DNA of 64,000 nucleotides from Macrophomina tecta (Eukaryota > Ascomycota > Dothideomycetes > Botryosphaeriales > Botryosphaeriaceae), in contig JAKSGN010000006.1 of the NCBI GenBank assembly GCA_024180945.1, positions 3,162,001 to 3,226,000 of the forward strand. Direction: 5' to 3'. The position numbers and the translations under genes were made by a program. Numbering within the stretch: the first letter of the stretch is position 1; each line of letters opens with the position of its first letter. The notes below the pieces were generated by a model. That model searched no databases and was not told where the DNA came from. It was given only the letters and a program-made list of their open reading frames with translations. Shown here piece by piece: positions 11,499-23,181 of the stretch.

Positions 11499-13448
11499 GC
11501 GAGGGGCGGCGAGGTCTTGAAGTGAAGTGAGGGCGGTCGGCGGGCGGCGGTTGCGTTATGTCGAGCTTTCCAGGATCAGCAGCGAATGGATCTGTGATGC
11601 AGCAGTTACCGGGCCACGAGCGCCAACGTGATCTCGCCGTGATGCACATCATGCTCGCCCAGCACAGACGGACGGGAGTGATCCCCCACTTCGCGCGGTG
11701 CGTGCGCTGCCATCGCGTCACCGCGTCCAGACCTGCGCATTGCTGCGACGCAGGCACAGCGCCGCGCAGCGCAGCGCAGTGCAGCAGAGGACGGCACGGG
11801 CAGGCAGGTAGGCACGGCAGCGGCGGCGCCATTCGCTCGCGGAGACGGCACCGTCGCAGCCGTTGGCGGGAGATACGTGGCGGGCGCTGGAGCGGCGGGC
11901 GTCATAGCTATGCGGGTGAGGCTCTTCGCGATGAAGAATGCGACTGGTCTCATTCGCGGCGACTGTTTGCAGAGGCCCGGGGCCGCGGGTCTCCGGACCG
12001 GCATGAGGGAGATCATTGCTTGAGTGTTGGCTGAGGATTGGATGGCTCGCTGCAAGCGGTGTGTGCTGAAGTCGGCCTCTCCAGATCGCCCAGCTGGCTG
12101 CGCGAAAAGTGGCGCACGCCGCGCGGGCCCTGGCACGCTCGTGTGCGCGCGCTCGATCGTCTTCATCTTGCTGAAACAGCCCTATGGAGGCAGCCGGAGA
12201 TCATGTCGTGCAGGCGCGGACTGCGATGGCGTCGCAACCGGACGCAGGCCCGCGGCTGGTTGTTGGGTGCGCCGCCGCAAGGCCGCGATGTACGATAGAC
12301 TCTGGCGGTCCCAGCTACGGCGGCGCCCAAAACATGGAACTGCTCCCCAAAAGCGCGCGAGGCAAGCCGCACTCTGCTAGCGGCTCGGTCACGGGATTCG
12401 CCTTTCTAATGCCCCTCCACCTCGCCCAACCTGCGCTGCCTCCTCTCCACCTCCACCTCGACAACTCGCCCCCCAAGCCTATTTATTCCACCGGGCCTCT
12501 CCTCTCGTCTTCCCTTTGCGTTGCGGGTGTTGGGTCCTTTCGTCCTGTTTCCCTCTGCACGTCCCTCGCCTTTCTGCATTGCGGCTCTGCTTCACGTACG
12601 TCGTCATTGGTAAGTCCACGTCAAGGTTTTCCCATCGCCGCCTGCGCCGCCCCCATCACCACCCGCCGAGCCGCCGCGCGCATCGAGCCGCCCCAGCTGC
12701 CCTCGTCGCCGTCCGCCCGCGAGCGCGCCGCCGTCGTGCTGCGCTGCTGCGTCCGTGAGCGCGCGCCCGCGCCTGGACCGCGGCAGGGCGGCCCAGCTGC
12801 CCGCGGCGCATCGCCAACCCATCGCCCTCCCGAGCCCTCTCGTGTCCGCTGCCCATCCCGCAGCATCCTCGTGCTACGCCTGCATCCGCGCATGTGATTC
12901 GGGCCAGTACCACCTCGCTGACCGGCAGTGCAGATTTCGTGGGTGACCTCTTCTGCTGCTTCACCAGCTTCAGGCAAACGACCGTTCATTCAACGATTGC
13001 GCGTCATCATCTCCTGGGTTACCACCTATCCATTCAGCATTCCTAGGACTTCCCACCAGCCAACCATCCATCGGCCTCTCCCTCTGCGCAGTCGTGCTCT
13101 ACCTCGGACTGCCGCCTCAGCTCACTTACGCCTGCCCACGCGCGCAATCCTGGTCCTTCACCCACGGTTGGTCCTACGCGAGCTCCACGTCGCCCCGACT
13201 TACTAGCCAATTGGCCGCAGAGCATTCAAAGGTACGTCGCCCTCTTGCCCCGAGCCAACCTATATCCGCTGTTCACCATTTTTATCATGTCGTCGACCGT
13301 GCGATCAGAGCGTCCGTGCTGACAAGTGCCGGTCCGACACAGACTTCTGCCGTCATCAACGCTTGGACGCTCAACACCACCACAACTTCTTCCTCCACAT
13401 TTCCGCTCTTCCGAGTATACCTATCGAACATCACAAACACCGAACACA
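11499..13448. other. Intergenic region with probable long 5' UTR of the RRM gene
   Basis: Almost 2 kb without a supported CDS. Around 11750-11790 there is a short GCGCA-type imperfect repeat. From about 12400 to 13440 the plus strand is rich in C and T, as in strong fungal promoters and leaders, and a consensus donor GTAAGT lies at 12610, so an intron in the 5' UTR is plausible. Open frames at 12184-12897 and 13094-13885 are GC-driven and have no recognisable motif. Confidence 0.5.
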
Positions 13449-14879
13449 ATGAGCTTTCCGTACGACAACTCCTTCCAAGGCCAGCCTGGCGCCGAGGACG
13501 CCAACGCGCAGGGCGTCGCTGCTGGTCAACAACAACCTCAGATGGGGCAGCCCATCGAGAGCGCGGCTGGTCAGTTTCAAGGCGGCAACATGCCCGTCGG
13601 CGCACCTTCCTCTGGTCCCGGCAGCCAGGGCGCTGGCGAGTCCAAGACCACTCTGTGGTACGTATGCGCATCCCGCTGAAGGCCTTTCACCCGCAAGAAG
13701 TTTTTTCTCGCCTGGCTGGAATGCGCCTTCGCTCACGCACACTAAATTTTTGCCTGGATTCGACTGACTCTTGCAGGATGGGCGAGCTCGAGCCCTGGAT
13801 CGATGAGAACTTTGTGCGCAGCGTCTGGTACGGCATGGGCGAGCAGGTTAACGTCAAGATGATCCGCGACAAGTTCTCTGGGTAAGTGCGCGATGCTCAA
13901 CTCTCGGTTACGACATGCTTATGTGTGCAGCAACAACGCTGGCTACTGTTTCGTAGACTTCCAGACTCCCGAGGCTGCTGCAAAGGCCCTTACGCTCAAC
14001 GGCCAGATGATTCCCAACTCGAACCGCCCCTTCAAGCTGAACTGGGCTTCTGGTGGTGGTCTGCAGGATCGTCGGGATGACCGCGGCCCTGAGTATTCGA
14101 TCTTCGTTGGCGACCTTGGCCCCGAGGTCAACGAATACGTGCTGGTCTCACTCTTCCAGGGCAAGTACCCGTCTTGCAAGTCGGCCAAGATTATGTCCGA
14201 CCCGATCTCCGGCATGTCCCGCGGCTACGGTTTCGTCCGTTTCTCCGACGAGAGCGAACAGCAGCGTGCTCTGAACGAGATGCAGGGTGTCTACTGCGGC
14301 AACCGTCCCATGCGTATCTCCACGGCTACTCCCAAGAACAAGAGCGGCGGTGGTCCTGGTGCTGGTCCCATGGGTGGCATGCATGGCGGCCCTGGTCCTG
14401 TGGGCATGTACGGAATGGGCGCTCCTCCGCTTGGCTACTACGGCGCTCCTCAGCCCATGAACCAGTTCACCGACCCGAACAACACCACCGTCTTCGTCGG
14501 TGGTCTCTCTGGCTATGTCACTGAGGATGAGCTCCGTTCTTTCTTCCAGGGCTTTGGTGAAATCACCTACGTCAAGATTCCACCAGGCAAGGGCTGCGGT
14601 TTCGTTCAGTTCGTCCAGCGCCACGCCGCCGAGATGGCCATCAACCAGATGCAGGGCTACCCCATCGGCAACTCGCGCGTCCGTCTCAGCTGGGGCCGTA
14701 GCCAGAACAACTCTGGCCCTGCCGGCACTCCATACCGCCCCGCGCCCCCGCCACCGGTCTACCCCAACATGGGCATGCCGCCTAACCCATATGGCGGATT
14801 TGCTCCCATGAAGGTATGGCAGCACTAGAGTGCTGACTTTACCCCGTTTCTCCAAGGCTTGCTGACCCTGCTACAGTAA
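13449..14879 (+). CDS. Three-RRM RNA-binding protein (Csx1/Nam8-like)
   Basis: Exons 13449-13657, 13777-13881 and 13931-14813 encode 399 residues; a fourth junction (14814-14876 removed) places a TAA stop directly after the codon AAG. Without that last splice the protein ends four residues later at 14828. RRM1 runs from TTLWMGELEPWIDENF to NRPFKLNWA, RRM2 from YSIFVGDLGPEVNEY to NRPMRISTA, and RRM3 from TTVFVGGLSGYVTED to SRVRLSWGR; each shows recognisable RNP1 and RNP2 motifs. Gly/Met/Pro-rich linkers separate RRM2 from RRM3 and form the tail. Such proteins bind U-rich RNA and act in mRNA stability under stress (Csx1) or 5' splice-site recognition (Nam8); which role applies here is not decidable from sequence. 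Confidence 0.9.
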
Positions 14880-15609
14880 GCAACATTCCTTACATTTCTG
14901 AGGGTTCAGCGGGAGTTCGCGTACGTCGTGCATTCAAAGGTCTTTCAAGGTCTTTCACTCGGTTGGCTCGGTCACACTTTTTTACTTTATGCATGCCACG
15001 TCACGACTCTCATCCAAGTTCGGTCTCCTTCACGGGTTTTCATGCCTTTCCCAATACCAAAAAGTTGCCTCTTTCTCTTCTTCACGACTGCGGTCTAGAG
15101 AAAATCCTGTACAACACGGCTTAGCCAAGGGTCTTCTGCTCTAATTCTCTTCTCACGGAAACCACATTTATGCTTTGCTTTTTATCCTCTCCACGATTTG
15201 GAGGGTTTTCTCGGGTTGTAGCTAGTCATTTTCGATTCCCCTTTGCAGATGAGCCAGAGCTCTCGTTTGGTGGGAAGGATGATGCTTTTTAGAGCATACT
15301 CAGCGTTTCCTCTCTAAATTGCAAAACTGCGAGTTCATGACTTTTTCCAGCACGCTTACTCTTCGTTTGTGTATTACTGCGCGCGTTTATACCAATGTTT
15401 GCTTGGTTCTCCAGCCGATATGCTCTTGGTTGTGCATTTACTCGTTTGCAGTGCGATCACGATTCAGTTTGAGCGAGCCGGCCGCCGACCAGACCTGTTT
15501 CCCATCGAATGATTCGTCGCCAGACTCCCAGCCGCACCCTCGACGTCCGCCTCCCCTGTCCGTTGGGCTGCTAACGATCGTACGCAGTATGTACATGACT
15601 GCGCCGCAG

Positions 15610-15879
15610 TTCCCGCCGACGATGTCGCTTCCAAGGCCCCTCATCTTCCCGGCCCATACTTTGTCGTCGAGGTCATCGCCGCAGTCGCCGGTCACAGGAT
15701 CTAGTCCTGGGGAATTGGCTGAGAATTTGAACAGGATGGCGATCTCGGCACAGATGGAGGACAACAATAATGCAAAGGGGGCGGAAAAAAGGGATTCTGT
15801 GCAGCGATCGGAGAGTGGGACAGGGTTGAGCCCCGGCGTAATTGGGCAAGGCAGCAATATCGATCAGCGGCTGGCGTAA
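15610..15879 (+). CDS. Possible alternative 3'-terminal exon of the RRM gene
   Basis: An 89-codon open segment starts immediately after an acceptor-like CAG (15607-15609), preceded by a branch-like TGAC, and is in phase with the donor at 14814 of the RRM gene. Joining them would replace the stop by an alternative Ser/Pro/Asn-rich tail containing SPGELAENLNRMAISAQMED and ending in IDQRLA. The segment is also open upstream to a Met at 15589 (MYMTAPQF), so it could instead belong to a small independent gene. Support is the clean in-frame junction and its protein-like composition. An 800-nt intron would be long for this genome, so the assignment is tentative. Confidence 0.35.
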   Translation, partial: FPPTMSLPRPLIFPAHTLSSRSSPQSPVTGSSPGELAENLNRMAISAQMEDNNNAKGAEKRDSVQRSESGTGLSPGVIGQGSNIDQRLA

Positions 15880-16955
15880 TGGGGCGGCGCAGACGGAGTA
15901 AGAAGCGGGGGTGCTCCTGTTCGGTCAAGCATGCTGCATCTGCCCTCGCATTTGGAATGGCGTCTGGTGGAGCAAGGAAAAAAAAAAGAGGGAAGGATTG
16001 CACCGAGATTCGGCTGGCGTTACGGGATGCAGCATTCGGGGCGGCAGGGGGATCAATCGCTGGCTCGAAGGATGAGTCTAAGGAGTAAAACAGGCGGGTT
16101 GTAATGTGTAAAAGAGGGCAGGAATGCCGGAAAAACAAAATGCATGGACGATTCATCGGGAGGCGCTGGGCTGGGCAAGTAGAGTGACCCACTCGTTACA
16201 ATCCACGTATTCTGGCCGTGCGGTTTTTTTTTTCCTCAGCGCGCTTGACGTGACCTGCAGTTGCAGCTAAGCCGTTCTGAAGCGCGTCGATACTTTTGGC
16301 AGGGATTGGGGGAGCATGCGCGTGCCTGAATCATGGTGCAGGCGTTTTTGCGTCGCGACAGATCCCAACTTCGGCGTGGAACCCCGGGCTTTTGGCACGG
16401 TAGAGCACGGGAGAGGACATCCTTGCCGCAGGAGCTGTCAAGCACCTGATCTGCTGGCACGTGTAAACGCGTGGTGCGGGCGGGCGGGGTGTGGCAGTTT
16501 GAGCATTTCACGCGCTCCACCAGCCAGGACGAGCAGACATGGGTGTCGTAAGGTTTTCGCATGCGCCGGCGCGCGCCTGGGAAGCAATCCTCAGCCGGCC
16601 AAGCCCTTGCTAAAGCTGCCACAGCGGGGGGCAAAAGAAATTAGGCTTGAGCTGAGCAGGTCGGCAGAGCATAGAGGCAGTCGAATTGTCTCCCGATTTG
16701 TAGGATACCGCGTCCGGACAAACTGCTTCAGCCAGCCGTGCCCGTGAGCCAGGCAGTGCATGAGGGTGGAATTGCCGTCGCAGTGCTTGCTCGCACAGCC
16801 GAGGGTCATCTTTCAGGCGCGACCAGTTTCCGCCCTGGGAGTCTTTGGCATCGCAGAATTTGTCTGGTCTTCTTGCGAGGCAGATTGAACAGAGCTTGCC
16901 GTGCCCCGCGCGGCGGTGGCGCTGAGCTGCCGGAAACAGGTCTGCGGTTTACGTC

Positions 16956-17085
16956 TTATCGCCGGCGTCGGCCACCGTTATCAGCCAGCGCGCGCCGTCC
17001 AATCGCGGCCGGTCGCGCGAGGAGCGGGCGGGCCATCGCGACGGACGGTTGAGCAGCGACCCAGCCTGGAGTTGCTGCTCTATCT
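16956..17085. promoter_or_regulatory. Cluster of HGATAR (GATA-factor) sites upstream of urease
   Basis: On the minus strand the hexamers CGATAA (16956-16961), TGATAA (16978-16983) and AGATAG (17080-17085) all fit the HGATAR consensus bound by AreA/NIT2-type nitrogen regulators. The first two are about 22 bp apart and 200-230 bp before the urease ATG. Closely paired sites are known to favour AreA binding. The hexamer is short and occurs by chance, so function is inferred from the spacing and the nitrogen-scavenging role of the downstream gene. Confidence 0.4.
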
Positions 17086-17185
17086 CTATCCTCACGGTCC
17101 TGTCTGGCGTTGAGCTCGAGGCGGCTTTCGGCCCATTCCATCTGTCGCATCTGCAGCCGCGTGCCGCCATCGCCGTGCATTCGCC

Positions 17186-19990
17186 ATGCAGCTCGCACCC
17201 AAGGAGGTCTGACCCCCCGGCTCTCCTCAAGTAATGCCAACACCAGCGGGGCCCCGCATTTGTGCTAATCCGACACTCGACGCAGGTCGACAAACTCGTC
17301 ATTTCCCAACTAGGCCTGCTCGCACAGCGCCGACTCGCCCGGGGCGTGAAATTAAATCATGCCGAAGCTACTGTGGGTGGCATTGGATCTCCAGCGTCGT
17401 GCCTGAATATCGGCTGACTCGGTGCAGGCCCTCATAGCGAACAATCTGCAAGAAGTACTTACTCGCCCTCCTCCGTCCGGCCTGCGACTCCAGTACTGAC
17501 GACCCGGCCTGCAGCTGGTGCGCGATGGCAGGCATACCGTCGCCGACCTCATGTCCATTGGCAAGACCATGCTCGGTCGCCGCCACGTCCTCCCTTCCGT
17601 CGTGAGCACCCTTACCGAGCTCCAGATCGAGGGCACCTTCCCCACCGGCACCTATCTGGTTACCGTCCACCACCCCATAAGTACAGAAGATGGAGATCTC
17701 GAGAAGGCTTTATACGGCAGCTTCCTGCCCATTCCTAGCCAGGACGTGTTCCCCTCGTGGGACCCGAGCGTGTACGAGGCGAACAAGCAGCCTGGTGCTG
17801 TCATAACCGTCAAGGACAGAATCACCCTGAATGAAGGTCGGCAGCGGATAAGGTTGAAGGTCACAAGCAAGGGAGACCGGCCTATACAGGTACGCGAGCC
17901 TGAGCCCCATGCCACGGACGCAGTGCTGACGAACCCAGGTGGGCTCTCATTACCATTTCGTTGAGACCAATCCGCTCCTGGAATTTGATCGCGTGAGGGC
18001 CCATGGATTCCGCCTTGACATTCCCGCCGGAACATCTGTGAGGTTTGAGCCTGGTGACACGAAGACCGTTACGCTCGTCCAGATCGATGGCCACCAGGTC
18101 ATCAAGGGCGGTAACAGCCTGGCGTCTGGCTGCATCAAGGATCTGTCTGTCGCCGAAGGCCTGGTTGAACGCCTCCAAGCCGGTGGCTTCCTGCATGTTC
18201 CCGAACCCGCCGGTGATGCTGCCCACATTGATATTGCTACCATGGAGCGGCATGCATACGTGAGCATGTTTGGGCCTACTACCGGCGATCTGGTGCGTCT
18301 GGGCGCTACTGATCTGTGGGTGCAAGTGGAGAAAGACTTCACCCAATACGGAGATGAGTGTGCGTTCGGCGGTGGTAAATCTCTGCGTGAGGGAATGGGC
18401 CAGGCTGGTGGACGTTCGGATAGCGAATCTCTGGACACGGTCATAACCAATGCCCTCATCATCGACTGGTCTGGCATCTACAAGGCGGACATTGGCATCA
18501 AGAATGGCCATATCGTCGGCATTGGCAAAGCTGGTAATCCGGATATCATGAAGGGAGTTCATCCCAACTTGGTCATCGGTGCTTGTACGGATGTCATCGC
18601 TGGCGAAGGCAAGATCATTACTGCTGGAGGATTTGACACCCATATCCATTTCATCTGTCCGCAACAGGCGTATGAGGCTATTGCATCAGGTGTTACGAGT
18701 ATGCTTGGTGGAGGCACGGGCCCAAGGTGCGCTCGCTCGCTCAATGCCCGTCCGCGTTTTCGCTAATTTGCCTGTAGCACCGGCACGAATGCCACAACGT
18801 GCACGCCCGGTAAAACCCACATTCGGCAGATGCTTCAGGCATGTGACGGCTTACCGGTCAACTACGGGATCACCGGTAAAGGCAATGACGCCGAATTACT
18901 GCCGCTTCGGGAGCAATGCGAGGCCGGTGTGGTTGGTCTGAAGCTGCACGAGGACTGGGGTAGCACGCCCGCCGCCATTGACGCCTGCTTGACCGTCTGC
19001 GACGAATACGATGTGCAGACTCTGATCCATACTGACACCCTAAATGAATCTGGATTCGTTGAGCAGACCATCCAGGCCTTCAAAGGACGCGCTATCCACA
19101 CTTACCATACCGAAGGTGCTGGCGGTGGTCACGCCCCGGATATCATCTCTGTAGTGGAGCATGAGAACGTCTTACCGTCTAGCACCAACCCCACCAGGCC
19201 ATTTACTCTGAACACTCTGGACGAGCATCTAGACATGCTCATGGTCTGCCATCATCTCTCTCGCAACATCCCGGAAGACGTTGCGTTTGCCGAATCGCGC
19301 ATTCGCGCCGAAACCATTGCGGCGGAAGACGTGCTACACGACCTGGGCGCCATCAGCATGATGTCTTCCGACTCACAAGCCATGGGCCGCTGCGGCGAGG
19401 TGATAACGCGCACCTGGCACACCGCTCACAAGAACAAGGTTCAACGCGGCCAGCTGCCCGAGGATAAGGGAACTGCCGCGGACAACTTCCGCGTCAAGCG
19501 CTACATCTCCAAGTACACCATCAACCCCGCCATCGCCCAAGGAATGAGCCACCTGATCGGTAGCGTCGAGGTCGGCAAGCTTGCCGACCTGGTGGTGTGG
19601 GATCCGGCGTACTTCGGTGTCAAGCCCAAGACGGTCATCAAGAGCGGCATGATCTCGTACGCGCAGATGGGCGACCCCAACGCGTCCATCCCGACCATCG
19701 AGCCCATCATCATGCGGCCAATGTTCGCGCCGTTGGTGCCCAGCACGAGCATCACATTTGTGAGCAAAGCGAGTGTTGACAGTGGTGTTGTGGCGAGCTA
19801 TGGTTTGAAGAAGCGGGTCGAGCCGGTCAAGGGCTGCCGGACGGTGGGCAAGAGCGACATGAAGTTCAACGACACGAAGCCGAAAATGAGGGTCGATCCG
19901 GAGAGGTATACCGTGGAGGCAGATGGGGAATTGTGCACGGCGCAGCCGGCAGGTTGGTTGCCGTTGGCGCAGGCGTATTTCGTGTATTGA
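17186..19990 (+). CDS. ureA: Urease, single-chain fungal type
   Basis: Six exons (17186-17206, 17286-17372, 17428-17454, 17515-17889, 17939-18726, 18778-19990) add up to 836 residues, matching the usual ~838 for fungal ureases with fused gamma, beta and alpha domains. The N-terminus [12 protein letters not shown] is the family start. Active-site features are in place: [11 protein letters not shown] with metal-binding histidines, [10 protein letters not shown] with the lysine that is carbamylated to bridge the two nickel ions, [16 protein letters not shown], and the flexible flap MVCHHLSRN with the catalytic histidine. The C-terminus ends in the conserved AYFVY. It hydrolyses urea to ammonia and carbamate in the cytosol and needs nickel plus accessory proteins, none of which lie in this window. 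The five introns include very short early exons, one of 27 nt. Confidence 0.97.
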
Positions 19991-20640
19991 ACGATGAGGG
20001 GGAAGTGCCGTTCAGTTGTCTGCAATCTCGTATATTTCTCCCACGACGAGGAACCGGCGGTAATGAGGAAAAGGTGAAAAGAAGTATTGCAAACGGGGAG
20101 GACGTACATCAAGTAGTAATGAAGCTTCCGTACAGTCTAGCTATGGGAAATTAGCAACGATGGTTTTTCATGACTGCGCATACTCTCCCCGAGAAACTTA
20201 CTGCGTGAATACACTTTTATGCGCGAGGGATAGTGGAGATTCTATCACTTGTATTGCGATCCTTGGCTATGATATTTGAGCTCGACGGCGACCATTTACG
20301 GTGTCATGTCATTAGACGTGTGTGGAGCTCTCCGATAGCGGAAGCTTAACTCCGGCAATCAACCACATCGACATCACCCCCACCTTCCCCCCATACCTCT
20401 TCGATAACCACCTTTCTCTCGCCATTGAGCCTCGACCTACCCTCCATCCTCGGACGTCCATCTCCAGCGCGGATCCCGCACATCAAAACCTCGAGCAGGC
20501 CTCCACGCGCCAAATAAGGTGAAAAAGAGAACGGGAGAGCGAGGGGCTACCCCGCGCTTGCCAGTCGAAGCAAAGGAAACGAAGGGGGGGAAAAAAATCC
20601 AGAGTTTCACACAGGAAAGACTAGAGCAACGGCAAATATC
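19991..20640. other. Short intergenic region between urease and the Nit2-type amidase
   Basis: This contains the urease 3' UTR and the promoter of the downstream amidase. A purine-rich leader with a G7A6 run near 20586 lies directly before the amidase start. No other feature is supported. Confidence 0.5.
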
Positions 20641-21576
20641 ATGTCTACCAAACTCCTCAAACAACCCGTCAAGCTCGCCCTCGTGCAGCTGGCCACCTCG
20701 GCCGACAAGGCCGCCAACCTGGCGCGCGCCCGCACGAAAATCCTCGAGGCCGCCGCCGCCGGCGCCAAAATCGTCGTCCTGCCCGAGTGCTTCAACTCGC
20801 CTTACGGCGTCAAGCACTTCCACAAGTACGCCGAGGTGCTGCGCACGGGCACTGGCCAGAAGCCGACGGAAGACGAGAGCCCCAGCTGGCACGCGCTGTC
20901 GCGCGTGGCGCGCGAGGCGGGCGCGTACGTCGTCGGCGGGTCGATACCGGAGCGCGTGCTGCAGGCGAAGCGGGGGAAGGAGGGCGAGGAGCAGGAAGAG
21001 GTGCTGTACAACACGTCGCTGACGTTCGGCCCGTCGGGCGCGCTGCTCGCCACGCACCGCAAGGTGCACCTCTTCGACATCGACATCCCCGGCAAGATCA
21101 CGTTCCGCGAGTCGGACGCGCTGTCCGCGGGCGGCAAGGTCACGCTCGTCGACTTCCCCGAGTACGGCCGCGTCGCCGTCGCCATCTGCTACGACGTCCG
21201 CTTCCCCGAGCTGGCCATGATCGCCGCCCGCAAGGGCGCCTTTTTGTTGCTCTATCCGGGCGCGTTCAATCTGACGACGGGCGCCCTGCACTGGGAGTTG
21301 CAGGCTAGGGCGAGGGCCGTCGACAATCAGGTGTACGTGGGGCTGTGCAGCCCCGCGCGAGACATGGAGGCGGAGTATAATGCGTGGGGGCACAGTATGG
21401 TGGTGGACCCGAATGCGCAGAAGCTCGTCGAGGCGGGCGAGGGCGAGGAGATTGTGTATGCGGATTTGACGGGGGAGAGGATCGAGGAGGTGAGGAAGAA
21501 CATTCCGATTTATACGCAGAGGCGGTTCGATGTTTATCCAGATGTGAGTGAGGGGAAGGTGAGATTTGAGGATTAG
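20641..21576 (+). CDS. Carbon-nitrogen hydrolase, omega-amidase / Nit2-Nit3 type
   Basis: An intronless 311-residue protein of the nitrilase superfamily. The catalytic Glu-Lys-Cys triad is visible: Glu in VVLPECFNSPYG (near residue 49), Lys in THRKVHLFDIDIPG, and Cys in AICYDVRFPE. The motif set and the length fit the Nit2/Nit3 branch, which deamidates alpha-ketoglutaramate and alpha-ketosuccinamate and also repairs deaminated glutathione in the Nit1/Nit3 sense; the two activities cannot be separated by eye. A short acidic insertion (GKEGEEQEE) occurs before YNTSLTFGP. Codon use is strongly GC-biased in the first two thirds. It follows urease on the same strand, so two ammonia-releasing enzymes are adjacent, though whether they are co-regulated is unknown. 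Confidence 0.92.
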   Translation: MSTKLLKQPVKLALVQLATSADKAANLARARTKILEAAAAGAKIVVLPECFNSPYGVKHFHKYAEVLRTGTGQKPTEDESPSWHALSRVAREAGAYVVGGSIPERVLQAKRGKEGEEQEEVLYNTSLTFGPSGALLATHRKVHLFDIDIPGKITFRESDALSAGGKVTLVDFPEYGRVAVAICYDVRFPELAMIAARKGAFLLLYPGAFNLTTGALHWELQARARAVDNQVYVGLCSPARDMEAEYNAWGHSMVVDPNAQKLVEAGEGEEIVYADLTGERIEEVRKNIPIYTQRRFDVYPDVSEGKVRFED

Positions 21577-23181
21577 GCGGATGGAAGAGGGGATGGGGGA
21601 GGCTGAGGGTTGTTGGAGGGGGGAAGAGGTGCTGCTGCTGATGCTACGTACTTCTGCTGCATGAAGCGATCGGATTCTCCGAACTTTCGTGTACGGCGAG
21701 AGAGCTCAAGCAGTCATCTGGACATACTCTACTAATGAGATTCATGAAATTGGCATCTAAGTAAATACTTTTTTTTTCTCCTCCTCACGGTAAGACAAAA
21801 GGCGAATTGCAATACTTCTGATACCGACCTTGTGATGGTTGGGCACACGCGATCCCATCATATGTTTGAGTCGTTGACAGAGAAAGCGTTCATAGGTACG
21901 AACTTCCTTTTTCACATTGAAATACCACAGAGCTCAACGCCTACTATTGATACTCAAGGTGCTTGATTTTGCCCGCCAGGCCATCTCTGGGCCACACTTT
22001 CCGCGCACGCACACGCATCACTTCCGCAAATAGCTTGGAATCCCTCCCGCTGCCCTGTGATTGGGGGAGGGGGGGACCAGGGCCAGGATCTTCGGGCGAA
22101 GAATGCGGGTGAGAGAAAGTCTGCGGCCAGCTCCAAGAGATACGCCCCATCACCCCGAGGGATCCGACCAAAGCTCCCCGGGACGAGCCCTTGATCGGAA
22201 TAAGTATTCCCGCGGAGAGAGAGTCTTCAAACCGAGACGCCAGGCAGTCTCCTATATGGACCACAGCCAACCAAATCCCTCTCCTTACCACCATTCGCCC
22301 GCCCGTCTCGCTCGCGCGGCAGGGACAACCGTCTTCAGCCACCGGGGTCAAAAAGCAGTCAGCAAGCAAGATGTTGGGGGGCAGCCAGATCGATTTAGGT
22401 GAGTCCATTTCTCTAAATATCGCCCTTTTCCCGAATCTCTCGCTCATTAAAGCCTACTCCTAAGGGGAAAAGAAAATGCAATTTACCGCTGTGGTCCCGT
22501 GTGTTGCTCGCAAGAAAGAGTAAAGAAAACCCTGCACATCCATGCTATGCAACGGAATGCAGAAAAGGGACAGAAATTTTTTTTTTTAAAATGCCGGGTA
22601 AGGAAAAAGAGAGTTGTTTATTAGGCCGAGTGGCCCCCCTTCGCGTCGATCCAGGACGTATGCAAGCTCTCTCGGTGGTGAATTAAAAAACCCCCCCTCA
22701 CCAAAAATAAAAAGCGGGTTCGCACCTGTTGCCCCACTGATGAAGAAAGAAAAAGGCCGTGAGAAACTGGGAAGGCAAAGTGTCTGCAAATCAGAATGAG
22801 AGAAAATTAAGTGGAAGATCACGAAGAGTGGCTGTCAAGGGAAAATGGCAACGAGTGCATTTCCCCGCTCAACAGACGCTGCTGGGCCGAGCCAGTCGGC
22901 CGAAAGCAAGTGGATGTGAGCTCTCTTCCCGATATCAAAACACACCGGTACCAGTGATGCAATACGCCGGTTTTCTCTAGCCCAAGTGGCCGTTCAGACG
23001 TGACTTCGTAAACTTATGGCTGGGAAACATCCTCCAACCTTGACTCCCCGACTTTGAAAATGTCAAGTCCCCCATAAAAGTGACTCTGCTGCCCAGCCGC
23101 TTTGACTAATTAAGCTTTCGTTCGAAACTACAGGCCGAATGACAACGGGAAGCTTGGATGGAAATGCTTGACTGGCAAGGT
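21577..23181. other. Convergent intergenic region
   Basis: This lies between the 3' ends of the amidase (plus) and the large Ser-rich gene (minus). It contains overlapping chance frames on both strands around 21944-22450 and several A- or T-runs (near 21770, 22578, 22690). I find no motif supporting a gene. Confidence 0.45.

Larger units (their letters stand above)
14880..17185. other. Intergenic region upstream of urease
   Basis: Apart from the candidate alternative exon at 15610-15879, I see no gene. The segment 14880-15450 is T-rich and looks like 3' UTR. The segment 16250-17185 is GC-rich with overlapping chance frames on both strands and contains the GATA-type sites listed separately near the urease start. 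Confidence 0.45.

Noticed and set aside
10760..13448. DHN-melanin gene cluster around scytalone dehydratase
   Set aside because: No polyketide synthase, reductase or Zn-finger regulator found on either side within the window.
20437..21393. 318-codon minus-strand frame opposite the Nit2-type amidase
   Set aside because: Antisense shadow of a strongly GC3-biased gene; the plus frame contains the complete catalytic triad.
21944..22447. 167-codon minus-strand frame
   Set aside because: No motif and overlapping plus-strand frames; lies between two convergent genes where UTRs are expected.
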